Source: Maratus speciosus
Taxonomy: Eukaryota; Arthropoda; Arachnida; Araneae; Salticidae
DNA: 64,000 nucleotides
Assembly: GCA_963932465.1 (NCBI GenBank)
Contig: OZ010793.1
Span: forward strand, 260,769,696-260,833,695
Direction of reading: 5' to 3'
Positions within the stretch are counted from its first letter, which is position 1. Every line of letters begins with the position of its first letter. Made by a program: the position numbers and the translations under genes. The notes under the pieces are model-generated. The model made no database searches. It saw only the letters and a program-made list of their open reading frames with translations, and was not told where the DNA came from. Shown here piece after piece: positions 23,937 to 35,146 of this stretch.

Positions 23937-24014
23937 CTGAGAAGATTCGTCATCATCAGAAATTTCGCTTTCCTTCTCTTTTTCTTCCTCGTCACTTATA
24001 TCACTCTCGTACAT
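23937..24014 (-). CDS. Exon of FHA-domain gene (third found; acidic)
   Basis: The 78-base minus-strand exon (26 codons, phase 0 at both ends) has a TATTCTTGTGTTAG acceptor and a TCTCAG|GTAAAA donor. The peptide is MYESDISDEEEKEKESEISD followed by DDESSQ, almost entirely Ser, Asp, Glu and Lys. Phase 0 entry matches the exit of the exon at 26,921-27,012, and phase 0 exit matches the entry of the exon at 19,180-19,300. It probably encodes a disordered, phosphorylatable acidic linker. Confidence 0.65.
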
Positions 24015-26920
24015 CTAACACAAGAATAAAACAATAATGATGGAAATTATTGATAAATTCATATTTAAACAAGAAAAAAAAATCATGCGTCAAGCATAAA
24101 TTATGAAACACTTTCCAGCCCATTCAGAATAATGTAACACTGCACCGTTTAATAAGTTAAAGTATTAAGCCTATGGAACCAATGGATATATACTCAACCA
24201 TATGGAAACATATAACACATTTGAAAACACAATGTCAACTGTTTCCATCAACAATCGGAAAATTATCCGAATTCTTTGAGCAGCTCTGTATGTGATACAT
24301 AGATTTGTATCTATTAACTACATGCATGCAAAAATTTAGTTCAGTTAGGAAATATATACCTCAGTTGAAAATTTCCTTTCGGCCATTTCCGCTAATAAGG
24401 AGAATAGGTACGTGAATTATTTGTGCAGCTCTGTATACGAGATATAGAACTTACATACGACGAGTAACAACCAAAAAATTAGCTAAATTTAAAAGTGCAT
24501 ACAGAAATTAAAAGCACACTTCTAGAAAGTATTGCTCAAAGACAGTACTGTAACTGATTTCTTTTACCTGTCCCTATAAATGAACGACAAATGCTATGAA
24601 TGCTCTATTCTATCGTAATCATCTTGTAGTGAAGTGCAGTGATTTATATCAGTTTCAATACATTTGAAATAGCATAATGTCATTAAAATACTCTGCAAAC
24701 GATTTTTCCTCATATACCATAATGTAATGTAATTCTTTTGAGTGACCCTGTAAATGAAATTTTAATGGTACACACTTCATATGCAATACTGAACATGCCA
24801 TGGTAGGCATCATTAACATAATTCAATTGGATAGAAATCCGAGTATATTTACTTGAGTTAGAGCGTGGGCAGACGGACAGACAAATTGAATTCATAAACA
24901 CTTTTCAACTTTGTTGGAAAGTGTTAAAAATATATGAATTCTGGACTACATTACTTTTTACTTAAAATATTCCTCATCGTCAGAAATATGGGTGTTTTAC
25001 AGCTCAGATTTATGATTAGTTTTCGATATATGGAGAAACTTTACTTATCGTGTATTCCTGGTACTTTACCTTAAATGATCCCAATTTTATTTTTCTAAAT
25101 TTATTAATAAGTCTTTAATACATTTAAAAAGTAATAATTTTATGTGATTTTAGAATAAATTCTTAAACTAGAAAGTTTTCCGGGCTGATTTGAAAGGAGG
25201 AACTGAAAAAGTGTGTCGCCCAATGAATGAGGATTCAGATTTTTTTCGTAAGCCCCCATTTTTGGGGCGCTTCGAATTTTAATAAATTTGTATAATTTTC
25301 TTCTTCTTTATAACATGAAAATTGTATGAAATAATTATCTATAAATGTCTCTATCTGTTACCGAAATATTACAGCATAAGATGGATATTTATTTGCTGAA
25401 GGCCTACACTCAAATCGCTGTTTTTGCGAAATTTTTCGATTTCCTTTTTTATTATTTTAAATTAAAGTTGAAACATTTAGGATTCCAAAAATGCTTTACT
25501 TATGGTTCAGCGATAATAAGAAGCAAAGTTATAGCCCAAAATATAAACCGGAAATGAACTTTCTGAAATCGGATGTGATTCTTTAAAAAAGCCACAGAAA
25601 GGTAAAGAATACATTCTAATACACAAATATATAAACCCCCAAAAATATGGTGGATTTCAAAATTGTAAGCTTTATAAATAATTTTTTGTGCTCTATCAAA
25701 ATCTTAAGTTGCGTTTTCTGGAAAACTATGTTTTTCATTGTGTACGTTTACGGGAAACCTCATTTCTTAAAAAGTTTTTAAGTTATTGAAATAAAATTTT
25801 GTGACAAGGTTCTGCTCATCTATAGCTATGTTGTGAAGCAAAATATAGCTTGTATGCTTGTATATATGAATTTAAAAGCGATTTTTATTGAAAAATACAC
25901 ATTTGGGGGGGGGGGGGCATCATGTTTTGTATACAAAATTTGACATAAGTTAGTAAATTTAAAAGGTTTTGCAAATATTTTGCTTCATTATACAGGTAAG
26001 TGGTTTGCTAATATATTGTTAAAAAAAAGGTGAAATATATTGAATAGGTTTCGTTATAGAAGGTTTGACATAAACACATTTTTTTTACTAAAATTTGCCT
26101 AATTCCCTAAATTTGAAAAATTAGTAAAAATTCTTTTAAAATTTTATATGAATTCATAGTTTTATTCCCTGTTTTAACAAAAAATTGTCTTTGATAAAAA
26201 TTTCATATTTTTTCAAAAAAAGTTCCCGAAGGTAGGCACATACCTTAAATGAAGGTTTTTTTCGGAATTTATAGATTTTTCATTTTTCAAGATCGCTAAA
26301 TGTAAAAAGTAAGTTCATTTGTGTTTTTTCTACCAGGTATCCAAATAAATAAGTCATAATCTTAGCTTGTAAATTTCTTTGAAATACGTATTTTTTTAAA
26401 TTGGGAACTTATATGTTCAAACCTATTTTTTATGCATTGGGTACATTAGTTTTATTTGCCGTTTAGGGGACAGTTATTTATGTAAAGTTCTTTTCAAGAT
26501 GATTATGAAACAAATTGTTTGTAAGCCTCAAATACGATTATTTTTAGTTTATTATTACTAATATTTATAATGTTATTAGTCTGTATAAAGAAATAAATAT
26601 ATATTTTTAGTAGGTCATAAAAATACTAATTATAATATATAATATACAATTTAAAAACTTATTTTATACAAATTTAGACTAAACGTATATGCATATTAAA
26701 CTATTACAAATATTGCGCATATTCCCATATTTAGTACGTTTACATTTTATCAAATAAATACAAAAAATTTTTAGTGTAATTTTATTTAGTATTTTCCCCA
26801 TTCATTTTGCAACATTTTAAAGAGATTTTACTAAAAATTTTGAGAAAGCAAAAATTCAGGCACAAATGGGTTAAATACAGACTACCGATTTTCCAAAATT
26901 TTATCCAAAATTATAGTTAC
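24015..26920. other. Intron, AT-rich
   Basis: No gene or clear terminal-repeat pair is recognised. A GGGCAGACGGACAGACAAAT motif near 24,866 resembles the tail of the minisatellite family. A G run lies near 25,907. Open frames here are short and lack motifs. Confidence 0.4.
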
Positions 26921-27012
26921 CGGTGTTTCACCTCTGGGGCTTCTTCTCGGTCTGTGTTTTACTTTCTCTGCATCAGCATTATACAGCTTGAGAACCCCAC
27001 GGATACATCCAG
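26921..27012 (-). CDS. Exon of FHA-domain gene (second found; end of FHA fold)
   Basis: The 92-base minus-strand exon has a TATTTTGCTCTTCAG acceptor and a ACACCG|GTAACT donor. Joined in phase to the exon at 40,437-40,566 it supplies GCIRGVLKLYNADAEKV, then KHRPRRSPRGETP. GCI-x-x-x-(I/L)KL(F/Y) is the pattern of the last FHA beta strand in SLMAP-type proteins, so the fold appears to be completed here and followed by a basic, proline-containing tail. The exon at 7,517-7,602 is a diverged relative with the same entry phase. Confidence 0.72.
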
Positions 27013-27229
27013 CTGAAGAGCAAAATATACAATGATATAGTGTAATTGCAAATTCCTTATGTAATATATTTTTTGACGAATAAATTAAAAAGACTTTAAA
27101 ATATAACTTACTTGGTGAAAGGCCCTTAATTTCCATGAAAGTCATGAAAGTCCATTATTTTTAACAGACTCCAACGACAGGGGGCACACAATTAGCGTGT
27201 ATGCTTGCTTTCCTATGCTTGTCTACGTC

Positions 27230-27328
27230 TAATTAGGCAGATTTCATAAGAAATACTACCTATTACAATCGTTACCATGATGCGACTTTTTAAAAATTCC
27301 TTCATAACTTTTCATTATATGACCCCAG
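27230..27328 (-). repeat. Unclassified repeat, copy 2, left part
   Basis: The reverse complement of the right part of the repeat at 14,700-14,870: GATTTCATAAGAAATACTAC, CGTTACCATG, CCTTCATAACTTTTCATTAT. It is cut at 27,328 by a hAT insertion and resumes at 30,912-30,975 with CAAAACCAACCCCACCTAAA and a TA tract. Confidence 0.7.
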
Positions 27329-27539
27329 CAGGGGCGGATCCAGAGGCTCGGTTTGGGGGGGGGGGGGCGATACCGGATGGATGATATATAATCAACACAG
27401 TCATAGTTTCTATTGGTTAAATCATACATTGCAGTTAATTATTATATGAATATGAAATAATTAATGCTATTTAAAATTACTATAGACACTCGATTATCCG
27501 ACGTTCAATTAACCGACTCACTCGGTTAACCGACCATCT

Positions 27540-29470
27540 TATTATTTAATAGGGCCAAAAAAACTTTTTTTTCGATTTTCGATAATGGGTAGAGCGGAAA
27601 AGTTGCCACTGGTGGCACTAAGTTTACACAAAAAAAGTGAGATTTTCGGACAATTACTTCATTTGCCGCAAATGTGTTGAAGTTTTGCTCAAATGCTGAT
27701 TTTTTATCTTTTTTAACAAAAATTTTTTAAATGATAAATTAAACTTGTTTTTGCTGAATTTACTTGAAATGTCATGTTTATTGTACGAAATGATTAAATA
27801 AGCTCTGACTACCTATTATTTATTAGTTATGTGTATTTTGAATTAGGCGATTTTTATATCCTTTTCGCGTATAACTGAGCAAAAATTGTAAGTATTGTTT
27901 GGTTCGTTCGTCGGGTTCTCTCTTTTGTCTTTATTATGTTCCTCGCCCTTCCTTCGATTTTTCGATGCGTTCAGAGCCACATATTTTAATGCCGGAACAC
28001 AGCATGCCTTGACAGCAATTCTGGAATGAGAGGAGATATGGAGTAGAAACCAATGAAAACGCAATCAGTCATCACGAGGATGAAATTGGAGATGGGAGTA
28101 ACTGCGAGATGGGATTTTAATTATTTCTCTGCCCTAAAATACAGCTATTTGTCAGAAGATTAAAAAAGTGGGAACTTTGAAGCAGGCAGTTCGTCTGAAT
28201 CAGAATTTGAATCAGAGCCTTCAAAAGCAGACAGTCCTAAACGCAGATCCCTTTCTCTCACAGTGTTCACCAGATTTAGAACTGGTATATCATATAGGTA
28301 AACTGCGTTAAGAGCGTCATCTGTGCTTCAGGATGCAGGAATTGTGACAACCAGGAATAAAAATCTCGTCATTGATAACGACTTGGTCAGGAGACAGAAA
28401 AAGAAACTTGAAAAGAAGATATAGGAGGAGGAATATCTTGGAGGATGAAAAATTACAAGTATATTTTTTATAGAAGAAATAATAAAACGATCTTTATAGA
28501 AAAAAGGGAACAAGCGGCACCGTCGAGAGAAATACGAAGCACATAATCCTTAATGGCATGCGAAATGTACTTGTTCATTTCTACGAGCCTATTCCTGTTT
28601 CATGGACATCAAAAATGCAAAAGACTGAAGATTTGAGTACTCTATTAATCTAGTTCCGTTTCAGTTGGTAAAGTTCTTAGGCCAAGTGGTTCTACCATCT
28701 AGTTTAGACAGCTGATGTCACTGCCAGAGTGGGAGCTCGTTCGTATGAAGAATACATAACAAATGTTGCAGTTCTCTTCTTGATTTTTTTCAAAGCAGGC
28801 TTTATTCTGGCTTAGAAAATTATATAATGATTTTGCTATTTCTCCGCAGTGGTCAGAAGGAGGTGTCATGTGACCCAAATATTCCAAACCACGTTCAGAC
28901 AACATGGTGATATTTGTTTCGTCTTTCTGTCGACGGTGCTGCTAGTCCCCTTTTTTTATGAAGATCGTTTTATTTTTTTCTACTATAAAAAAGAGGCTTG
29001 TAATTTTTCTTCCTTTAAGATCTTCCTCCTCCTTATCTTCTTTCCAAGTTTCTTTTTCTGCCTCCTGACGAAGTCTTTACCGATGACAAGATCCTTATTC
29101 CCTGTTGTCACAATTCCTACAATTTTTCTCACTTATACGCGAAAAAGCTATAAAAGACACCTAATTCAAAATGCACATAACTATTAAATAATCCATATAT
29201 AGAGCTTATTTAAACATTTCGTACACTAAACATGACATTTCAAGTAAATTCAGCTAAAAAAACTCAAATTTAACCTTTTTTAAACTTTTGCTAAAAAAGT
29301 TCAAAAATCAGCATTTGAGCCATAATTCAAGCCATTTGCGACAAATGCAGGAATTGTCCGAAAAATCTCAAATTTTTTGTGTGAACTTAGTGCCACCAGT
29401 GCCAACTTTTCCGCACTACCTGGCATCGAAAATGGAAAAAAAGTTTTTTTCGGTTCACCCTATTATCTCT
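27540..29470. repeat. Large interrupted inverted repeat
   Basis: The left arm blocks 27,540-27,892 and 28,339-28,545 match, inverted, 29,110-29,470 and 28,920-29,120. Examples are GAATTGTGACAACCAGGAAT near 28,339 against its inverse near 29,100, and TGCCACTGGTGGCACTAAGT near 27,603 against ACTTAGTGCCACCAGTG near 29,384. The left arm has about 445 extra bases (27,893-28,338) missing from the right. The block contains acidic coding-like sequence (SSSESEFESEPSKADSPKRR) of unknown family. TTATCCGAC/GGTTAACCGAC motifs at its left edge (27,490-27,530) look like a pogo-type terminus. Confidence 0.75.
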
Positions 29471-30589
29471 TCTCCTCAAAATATAACTTAGTGTTACTAA
29501 TTGTGCCGAAAAATTAAAAATGTTACCATAGAATTTATTTATTAAATGTCTTATTTTTATTCTTTTCATTTTTACTCTGGTAATTATTTATCTTATCGGT
29601 TTATTCAAAAAAAGGACTGAATAAAAATCTCAAGGGATCTTATCCTTGATAAGTCAAAATGTGTCATCTAAGCGGTGCGTATATTTCTTCATAATCTACT
29701 CATTATTAGTCCATCAACGTAACATTTGTTACTGAGACCTAGGTCTGTTTCCATAGCTTCTCTACCAGAGGTAGAAAGACAGCAAAAAATGGTAAACCAA
29801 ACAATGAACGGTGGGTAATAGTAGAGTGGCATTTCCTATTCAAATCACCTAGAAGGCCTTTCATTAAGTAAATATATAAAGGAAGAACTGGTTTACCAAG
29901 TTAGCTTTAAAAAAAATTAACACAACATATGCATTTTAGCTTTTAACTGACTAAGAGAATCCTTTTCTATTCATTCATCAAAAGCCCCTTGAAATTCACC
30001 AATGAGGGTAGCAATAGCAGTACATTTTTTAAAACATTAGTGGCTTTTTTCAGAAAATATTAAGATGCTTCAAGTTTTAAAAGGTCCTTTCTTTTTCGTG
30101 TTTCTTTCTTTCTTTGAAAATTGCTACGAATCCCATTCTTTTCTGAAACGAAAGAGCTCTCTGCAAAAATATTATACAGAAATTAGAAGTGCAGCTTCTA
30201 TGAAAAGATGAAACAGTTTTACACTTTAAAGTGATCCGCATAACGGTGTCCATTTTCTGTTGTAGAAATTCAACAAAAGGTACACGAAGTGGCATCGACC
30301 CCCACCTCAACCCATAGTGTAAAAAATTATGGCGCCATATGCCTTTTGATAGGACATAATCATTTTTTGTTCATTAATTGGGGAAACGTCAGTGAGGTTT
30401 ACCATTGGACACCCGAAAAGTGTTTGGTTTTCGTTTGCTTGTCTGCCTGTTCCGCCTAAACTGCCGTTAAAAGCATTGGATTTATATCTTGGAGGGGAGG
30501 GAGGGGGACCGCCCCGATCGCCCCCCTGGATCCGTACCTCGGGGAATCTCCTCCTGGCGCTAAATATGCATTTTTTCGTGGCTCTTTGA
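29471..30589. other. hAT interior without recognised genes
   Basis: AT-rich DNA. The minus-strand frame at 30,077-30,310 has no family motif I recognise. A purine-rich GGAGGGGAGGGAGGGGG run lies near 30,492. Confidence 0.4.
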
Positions 30590-30790
30590 CAAAATTCGCA
30601 TTTTTTCAGCGATTCGTTGGCGAAATTCGCGTTTTTTTTGCGATCCTTTCACGAAATTCCCATTTTTTGCAAGATCTCTTGACAAAATTTGCGTTTTTCT
30701 CGCGGTCCTTTGACGAAATGCGCGATTTTTTGACGAAATTGACGCTTTTTGTGCGATGCTTTGACCAATTTGGTGATTTTTATTGGGAAC
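30590..30790. repeat. ~40-bp minisatellite, reversed relative of 1-430
   Basis: Units carry GACAAAATTCGCATTTTTT, then CGATTCGTTGGCGAAATTCG and variants. Reverse-complemented, they match the GCGAATTTYGTCAATC core of the array at 1-430. About five units are visible, inside the right part of the hAT. Confidence 0.7.
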
Positions 30791-31350
30791 GAATGACGAA
30801 ATTTATTTTATTTTTCGGCGACCATTTTTTGGAATTCGCAAGAAGCGGTGGAGTTATACTTTTGGGGGGGCGATCGCCCCGATCGCCCCCCCCCCCGTGG
30901 ATCCGCGCCTGGACCCCAGGAACACAAAACCAACCCCACCTAAAAAGTTTACATATATATAATATATATATATGTAGTAGGGGGCTCTGCCCCGTGCAAG
31001 CTACGCTAGCCAACCCCCGTTCAGAATCTAAAAGCACGCTAATTTGATCTGTTTTAAAAAGATTAGAGAAGATTGAATTATAATGAAAAAAACCCGTAGC
31101 GATCTCCCTGTAAACGGGTTTCCATTCAATTCCCTTTGATTGCGAAAATTTAAGGCCGAATCAGTTGCTGTTAAGACATCCAATGGTTGTTTTCGTATTT
31201 GATTAAAGAAGATCAGTTAAACATGTCAAAGGAAGCTAAAACAAAATGAATTTAGTAAAAACAGTCTTTGCCTCCCGGTATTTTTTAACAGCGTTATAAA
31301 ACGATTGACATAATGCAATTTACTACTATTACTACAATTTACCGCTTTAA

Positions 31351-31556
31351 CCCATTCAAGGGCGGTGGTTCATTTTTGGACCACTTAATTTTAATTCTTA
31401 AATGCCACATTGGTACCAGAATATTGGAATGAAAATTTTCCTTTTATTAAATAAGTGACCAAAAGCATTTTTGTATTTCAAAATTTGTTTGTAAATTCTG
31501 GTGCCATTCACTGATTTCAACATTTTACGAATAGAAGTACCTTGCCCCTGAAAGGG
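31351..31556. mobile_element. piggyBac-like MITE
   Basis: The ends are CCCATTCAAGGGC and, inverted, CCCTTTCAGGGGC, flanked by TTAA on both sides (31,347-31,350 and 31,557-31,560). TTAA target sites and CCC-type tips are the piggyBac signature. The 206-base interior is noncoding. Confidence 0.75.
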
Positions 31557-31560
31557 TTAA

Positions 31561-32163
31561 ACGCATATTAATGTATTTATTATTTTAAAGTTTCCTTTCT
31601 CTTTTAATATTCACGTGTAAATACAATTTTCAAGACATAATTTTCAATATTTTCCTGCTTTTAACACTTACTCATTTAATAGTAATTTTAAAGTTTTTTT
31701 TTCTGTTTTTAATAGTCACGTGTAAAAAAATTTTAATCGTTAGGAAATATTATTCTTTGCGCTGTTTTTAGAATCTCTATAATAATAGCCTAAGTCATGT
31801 GACTATTATCAACAGTTCCGGGCGGATCCCTTCGCTTTTTATATTCCAGGAGGCCATTTTGGTACTTTTTTGTTAGCCAGCCACAGGCGATAAGTCGCCA
31901 AACATTATTCTATCGCCATCATTTCACTTATATTATAATAGTCCAAGGCATGTAACTGCCATAAACAATTACAACCCTTCGCTTTTCATAAGAAAGGTTT
32001 CCATTTTGAATAAAGAATCAGAGTTATTTTTTCGAATAAAACTACATAAAAGATGCCATGATCGCAAAGAATTCTTGGTACTTTTATGTTAGCCGGGTGA
32101 AAATCTCGCCAATAGCTTTTTTTAACTCGCCAGTTAGCATTTTTTTATTTTTCGAGTGGTAAA
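31561..32163. other. AT-rich spacer
   Basis: No gene recognised. Two similar stretches (31,845-31,930 and 32,075-32,135), each with a TGGTACTTTTNTGTTAGCC motif, suggest decayed repeats. Confidence 0.35.
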
Positions 32164-32171
32164 TTAAAACG

Positions 32172-32672
32172 GTACTACTTGGTTATCCCATCGACCAAAA
32201 ATCTATGGCCAGCCTATAAGATTAAATGCCAATAATGGTTGATCGTAAATGTCACATTCACTTAACTGTAAGGAAGTTACACGTGTTTACGCCATCAAGT
32301 GATTTTTATTTCGACGTTTTATTTGTATTTTTATTAATGCTATACTAATTTATTTGGGCACAGATGTCATATGCGCCCCATATTGGCGCGATTTTTTTTC
32401 CAATGCCATTTTGGCGAAAACATCAACAGCATAAACAACAACATCCGGATTACCATATCAAGCAAAATAACGATACTTTGGCGCCAGTTAAGTACCCGTT
32501 GCGTATACGACATTGACGTCAGAAAAAAATCGCGCCAATATATGACATCTGTGCCTTTATTTGTTCTTTCGTTATTTAAAATAAAAATTACGTCAATTTG
32601 TATAATTTGGTGAAGGCTTTGGTGATTTATATAATTTGGCGAAATTGGTCGACAGGATAACCAAGTAGTACC
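32172..32672. mobile_element. hAT-like MITE, GGTACTACTTG family, copy 2
   Basis: The ends are GGTACTACTTGGTTATCC and, inverted, GGTACTACTTGGTTATCCTG. ATTAAAAC is duplicated exactly at 32,164-32,171 and 32,673-32,680. Apart from a nested 199-base element the interior aligns with the copy at 6,959-7,269. Confidence 0.9.
32357..32555. mobile_element. Second MITE nested in copy 2
   Basis: The ends are GGCACAGATGTCATATGCGC and, inverted, GGCACAGATGTCATATATTG. TTTATTTG is duplicated exactly at 32,349-32,356 and 32,556-32,563. Sub-terminal ATTGGCGCGATTTTTTT is also inverted. The 8-bp duplication again suggests hAT. A fragment of the same family lies at 32,985-33,050. Confidence 0.9.
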
Positions 32673-32740
32673 ATTAAAACATTGCTTTGAATTTGAAATT
32701 AAATGTCAGGATTTGTTCCAATATTTAATGGGGTTTGTCG

Positions 32741-32743
<3 letters not shown>

Positions 32744-32785
<42 letters not shown>
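32744..32785. repeat. Poly-T tract (42 bases)
   Basis: An uninterrupted T run. It may be a retroposon tail in reverse or simple slippage; no retroposon body was recognised beside it. Confidence 0.9.
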
Positions 32786-32787
<2 letters not shown>

Positions 32788-33542
32788 GACAATTTGGCGA
32801 AAACCTCGTTTTTGAATAGTTACATATGTATTTTTAAATTATTTTCTATTATTTTTTAAATGAAATAACAATAAATTAAAAAAAATTAATTAATAACTAT
32901 AGAACAAAACATTTTATTACATTTTTTTTAAATAAAAAAAATAAAGGTGAATAAACATTTATTAATAAATAAGCAACAATAGCCGAGTTACCATGTCATG
33001 CAAAATAACGCCCTTTTGGTGCTATTTAGGTACCCCGGTGCGTATATGACATCTGCAATTAATATTTTTCGTTTCGTTTCGTTTAAAAAACAGAAAGAAG
33101 TGAAAGCCATTGATTTTAAATTTTTCAGTTTTAAATGAAAGTTTTGTATTAAATAAAATGATAGTGAAATACCAAAAAAAAAAAAAAAAGCATTGTTTTT
33201 AGAATACATTTAAGGGAGGCCAAACTGGTCGCCAATTTAGTTTAAAATAATAACCTTTTCTAAAATATGAAAAAAAAATATCTGTTATGATTAAAATTTG
33301 AGTTGCCATCATTAGAAAAAAATATTTAAAATTAGAAAAAAATTAATATGTCAAAAACTATTTCGAATTTAAAAATTCTAATACCAGTTTTGAGATCTGC
33401 GGATCAATACGGATTTTTGATGTTAATTTCATCGCAAATTATTCCATATTTTAGGAGAAATCGCCGCGAAACATAATCAGTTGTATAATCAGTCGTTTCA
33501 TAGAATTGTTTCATAAATTCGTTACATTTTAATCGTTTCATA
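32786..33542. other. AT-rich spacer with MITE fragment
   Basis: Bases 32,985-33,050 match the right half of the nested MITE (CATGCAAAATAACG, then GCGTATATGACATCTG). The rest shows no gene. TCGTTTCATA-type motifs recur at 33,490-33,540. Confidence 0.45.
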
Positions 33543-34477
33543 TAGGGTAAGATGCCCTATTATCGTCTCCCAGTCACTTTTAGGTCCTTGGAAGTAGTAA
33601 TTTTCAGTAAAAATCTACCAAATTTGGATTTTACATAGACTGACTACCCACGCACATAGAAACATAGGCAAATATCGTAAAAAAAATTTAACAATGCGAA
33701 AAATTATTTTTTCAAAAGTATCTAAAAAATGCAAAAGAAAAAAATGGTCCCATTTTCGTCCCTCCAAAAAATCCAATATGCCGAGGTTTAACTTATAACT
33801 AGATCAAAATTTATTTCTAAATGAGGAAGTAAAACATAACGAAACATTAGCATAGTTGCCAACCTTCCTAATTTTTTCATACCAATATTTTTATGCAGAA
33901 ATACATGCTTTATATAATCGCAGTTTTAATGCAATTAAATAAAGAAAACATTTTTGTAAGATTTTACTGGTATCCAAAAAATCGAGATATTGGCAACTAT
34001 GCATTAGCCATCCAAACATGAGGAAAAATTTGAAAAAAATGTCATGTAAAAGCATTCCTAATTTCGCCACCGGGACGAAAATAAGAACTGCAAGATGGAC
34101 GAAATTGGGACCACGCTACTTCCCAATATTACGGATCTTCATTTCCCGTAAGATGAACTGAGCGTCCTAAAATTCACTGTATGCTACTGTCAGCATCTTA
34201 CCAACGTAAAATACATGCAATGAATAATAAATAAATACTTACAGTAACGTAAATAACGTTCTACAAACGACTTAATAAAAACTCAGGTCTTCTAAAAATA
34301 GGAAATTCGCCGTCTTTAATTTATGTATGCGTCTTGGCGAACGAAACTTTCAACACTGACCCCCTTTATCTTCCGTCCCCTGTGCCTTGCGTCATAAGTG
34401 GCGCTACTTTCGCAGAAGTGGAGAAATTAAGGGGGACGAAATTAGGAGAGGGGACGAAATATGGGCACTTTACCCTA
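33543..34477. mobile_element. Non-autonomous TIR element, TAGGGTAA ends
   Basis: The left end is TAGGGTAAGATGCCCTATTA, continuing TCGTCTCCC. The right end inverted is TAGGGTAAAGTGCCCATATT, continuing TCGTCCCC. No reliable target duplication was found beyond a possible TA. The interior is noncoding, with several GGGACGAAA-type motifs. Confidence 0.65.
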
Positions 34478-34494
34478 TCCGTTTCATAAATTCA

Positions 34495-35125
34495 TTTCAT
34501 TAGGATTTTATATATAGAGAGTAGATATATATATGTATGTATGTATGTACTAAATTTTGTACGCACGCTAAAAGTCGCAATTATGCACGGATCGTCTTCA
34601 AACTCACCAAAAACATTGAGATGGTTAATAACTCGGCGGGGATTACAAATGGGCAAAATCGGCCCAAGGGTGTGGAAATAGGGAGGGATTTTGTGAAAAC
34701 CGGCAAAATCCCATAACTTCCGTAATCGAGCCTCATGCTAATTAATATATTTTAGTGATGTTGGTTTGGCTAAAAGCTATTTTATTGTTGTAACCTTTTA
34801 TGTCTATGTATCTGTCTATATATATATATATATATATATAATCTTAACTGTGGGTCCATTTATAAAAAAAAAAAAAAAATCTAATTAGTAATAAAAAGCG
34901 GAAAAATTGAAAAAATTATCGTAATAACATGATTCTGATAAAACTTGCTCTTACAGAAAAGTGAAATTAAAAACTCGTCAAAAGCGGCCTGATAAAATTG
35001 TCAAACTGTGTTAATCTCTAATCTTGATTTAGATTTTGCTGCTGAAGTTAGTACTTGCCTTTGAAATCTGCCTGCGACTGCAGGCCGAGCCGGCAGGGGT
35101 TTTTTTTAAACGAATTGACCGATTT
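34495..35125 (-). mobile_element. Unclassified interspersed repeat, copy 3
   Basis: The reverse complement of landmark blocks from 13,225-14,660: AAAGTCGCAATTATGCACG, ATCGGCCCAAGGG, TTAATCTCTAATCTTGATTT and the G+C-rich edge CAGGCCGAGCCGGCAGGGG. It is shorter than copy 1 and lacks the tandem duplication. It includes a TATA microsatellite at about 34,824-34,843. Confidence 0.7.
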
Positions 35126-35146
35126 TCACACTTTTTTTTGTGTGTG

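Larger units (their letters stand above)
27329..30911. mobile_element. hAT transposon, 3.6 kb
   Basis: The ends are CAGGGGCGGATCCAG and, inverted, CAGGCGCGGATCCACGG. GACCCCAG is duplicated exactly at 27,321-27,328 and 30,912-30,919. G or C runs lie inside both termini. A second GATCGCCCCCCTGGATCCG motif at about 30,514-30,533 suggests a partly duplicated right end. The interior holds a large inverted repeat and a minisatellite; no hAT transposase is recognised. Confidence 0.85.

Noticed and set aside
32744..32785. Poly-T as the tail of a reversed LINE or SINE
   Set aside because: No reverse transcriptase, tRNA-like promoter box or target duplication was found beside it.
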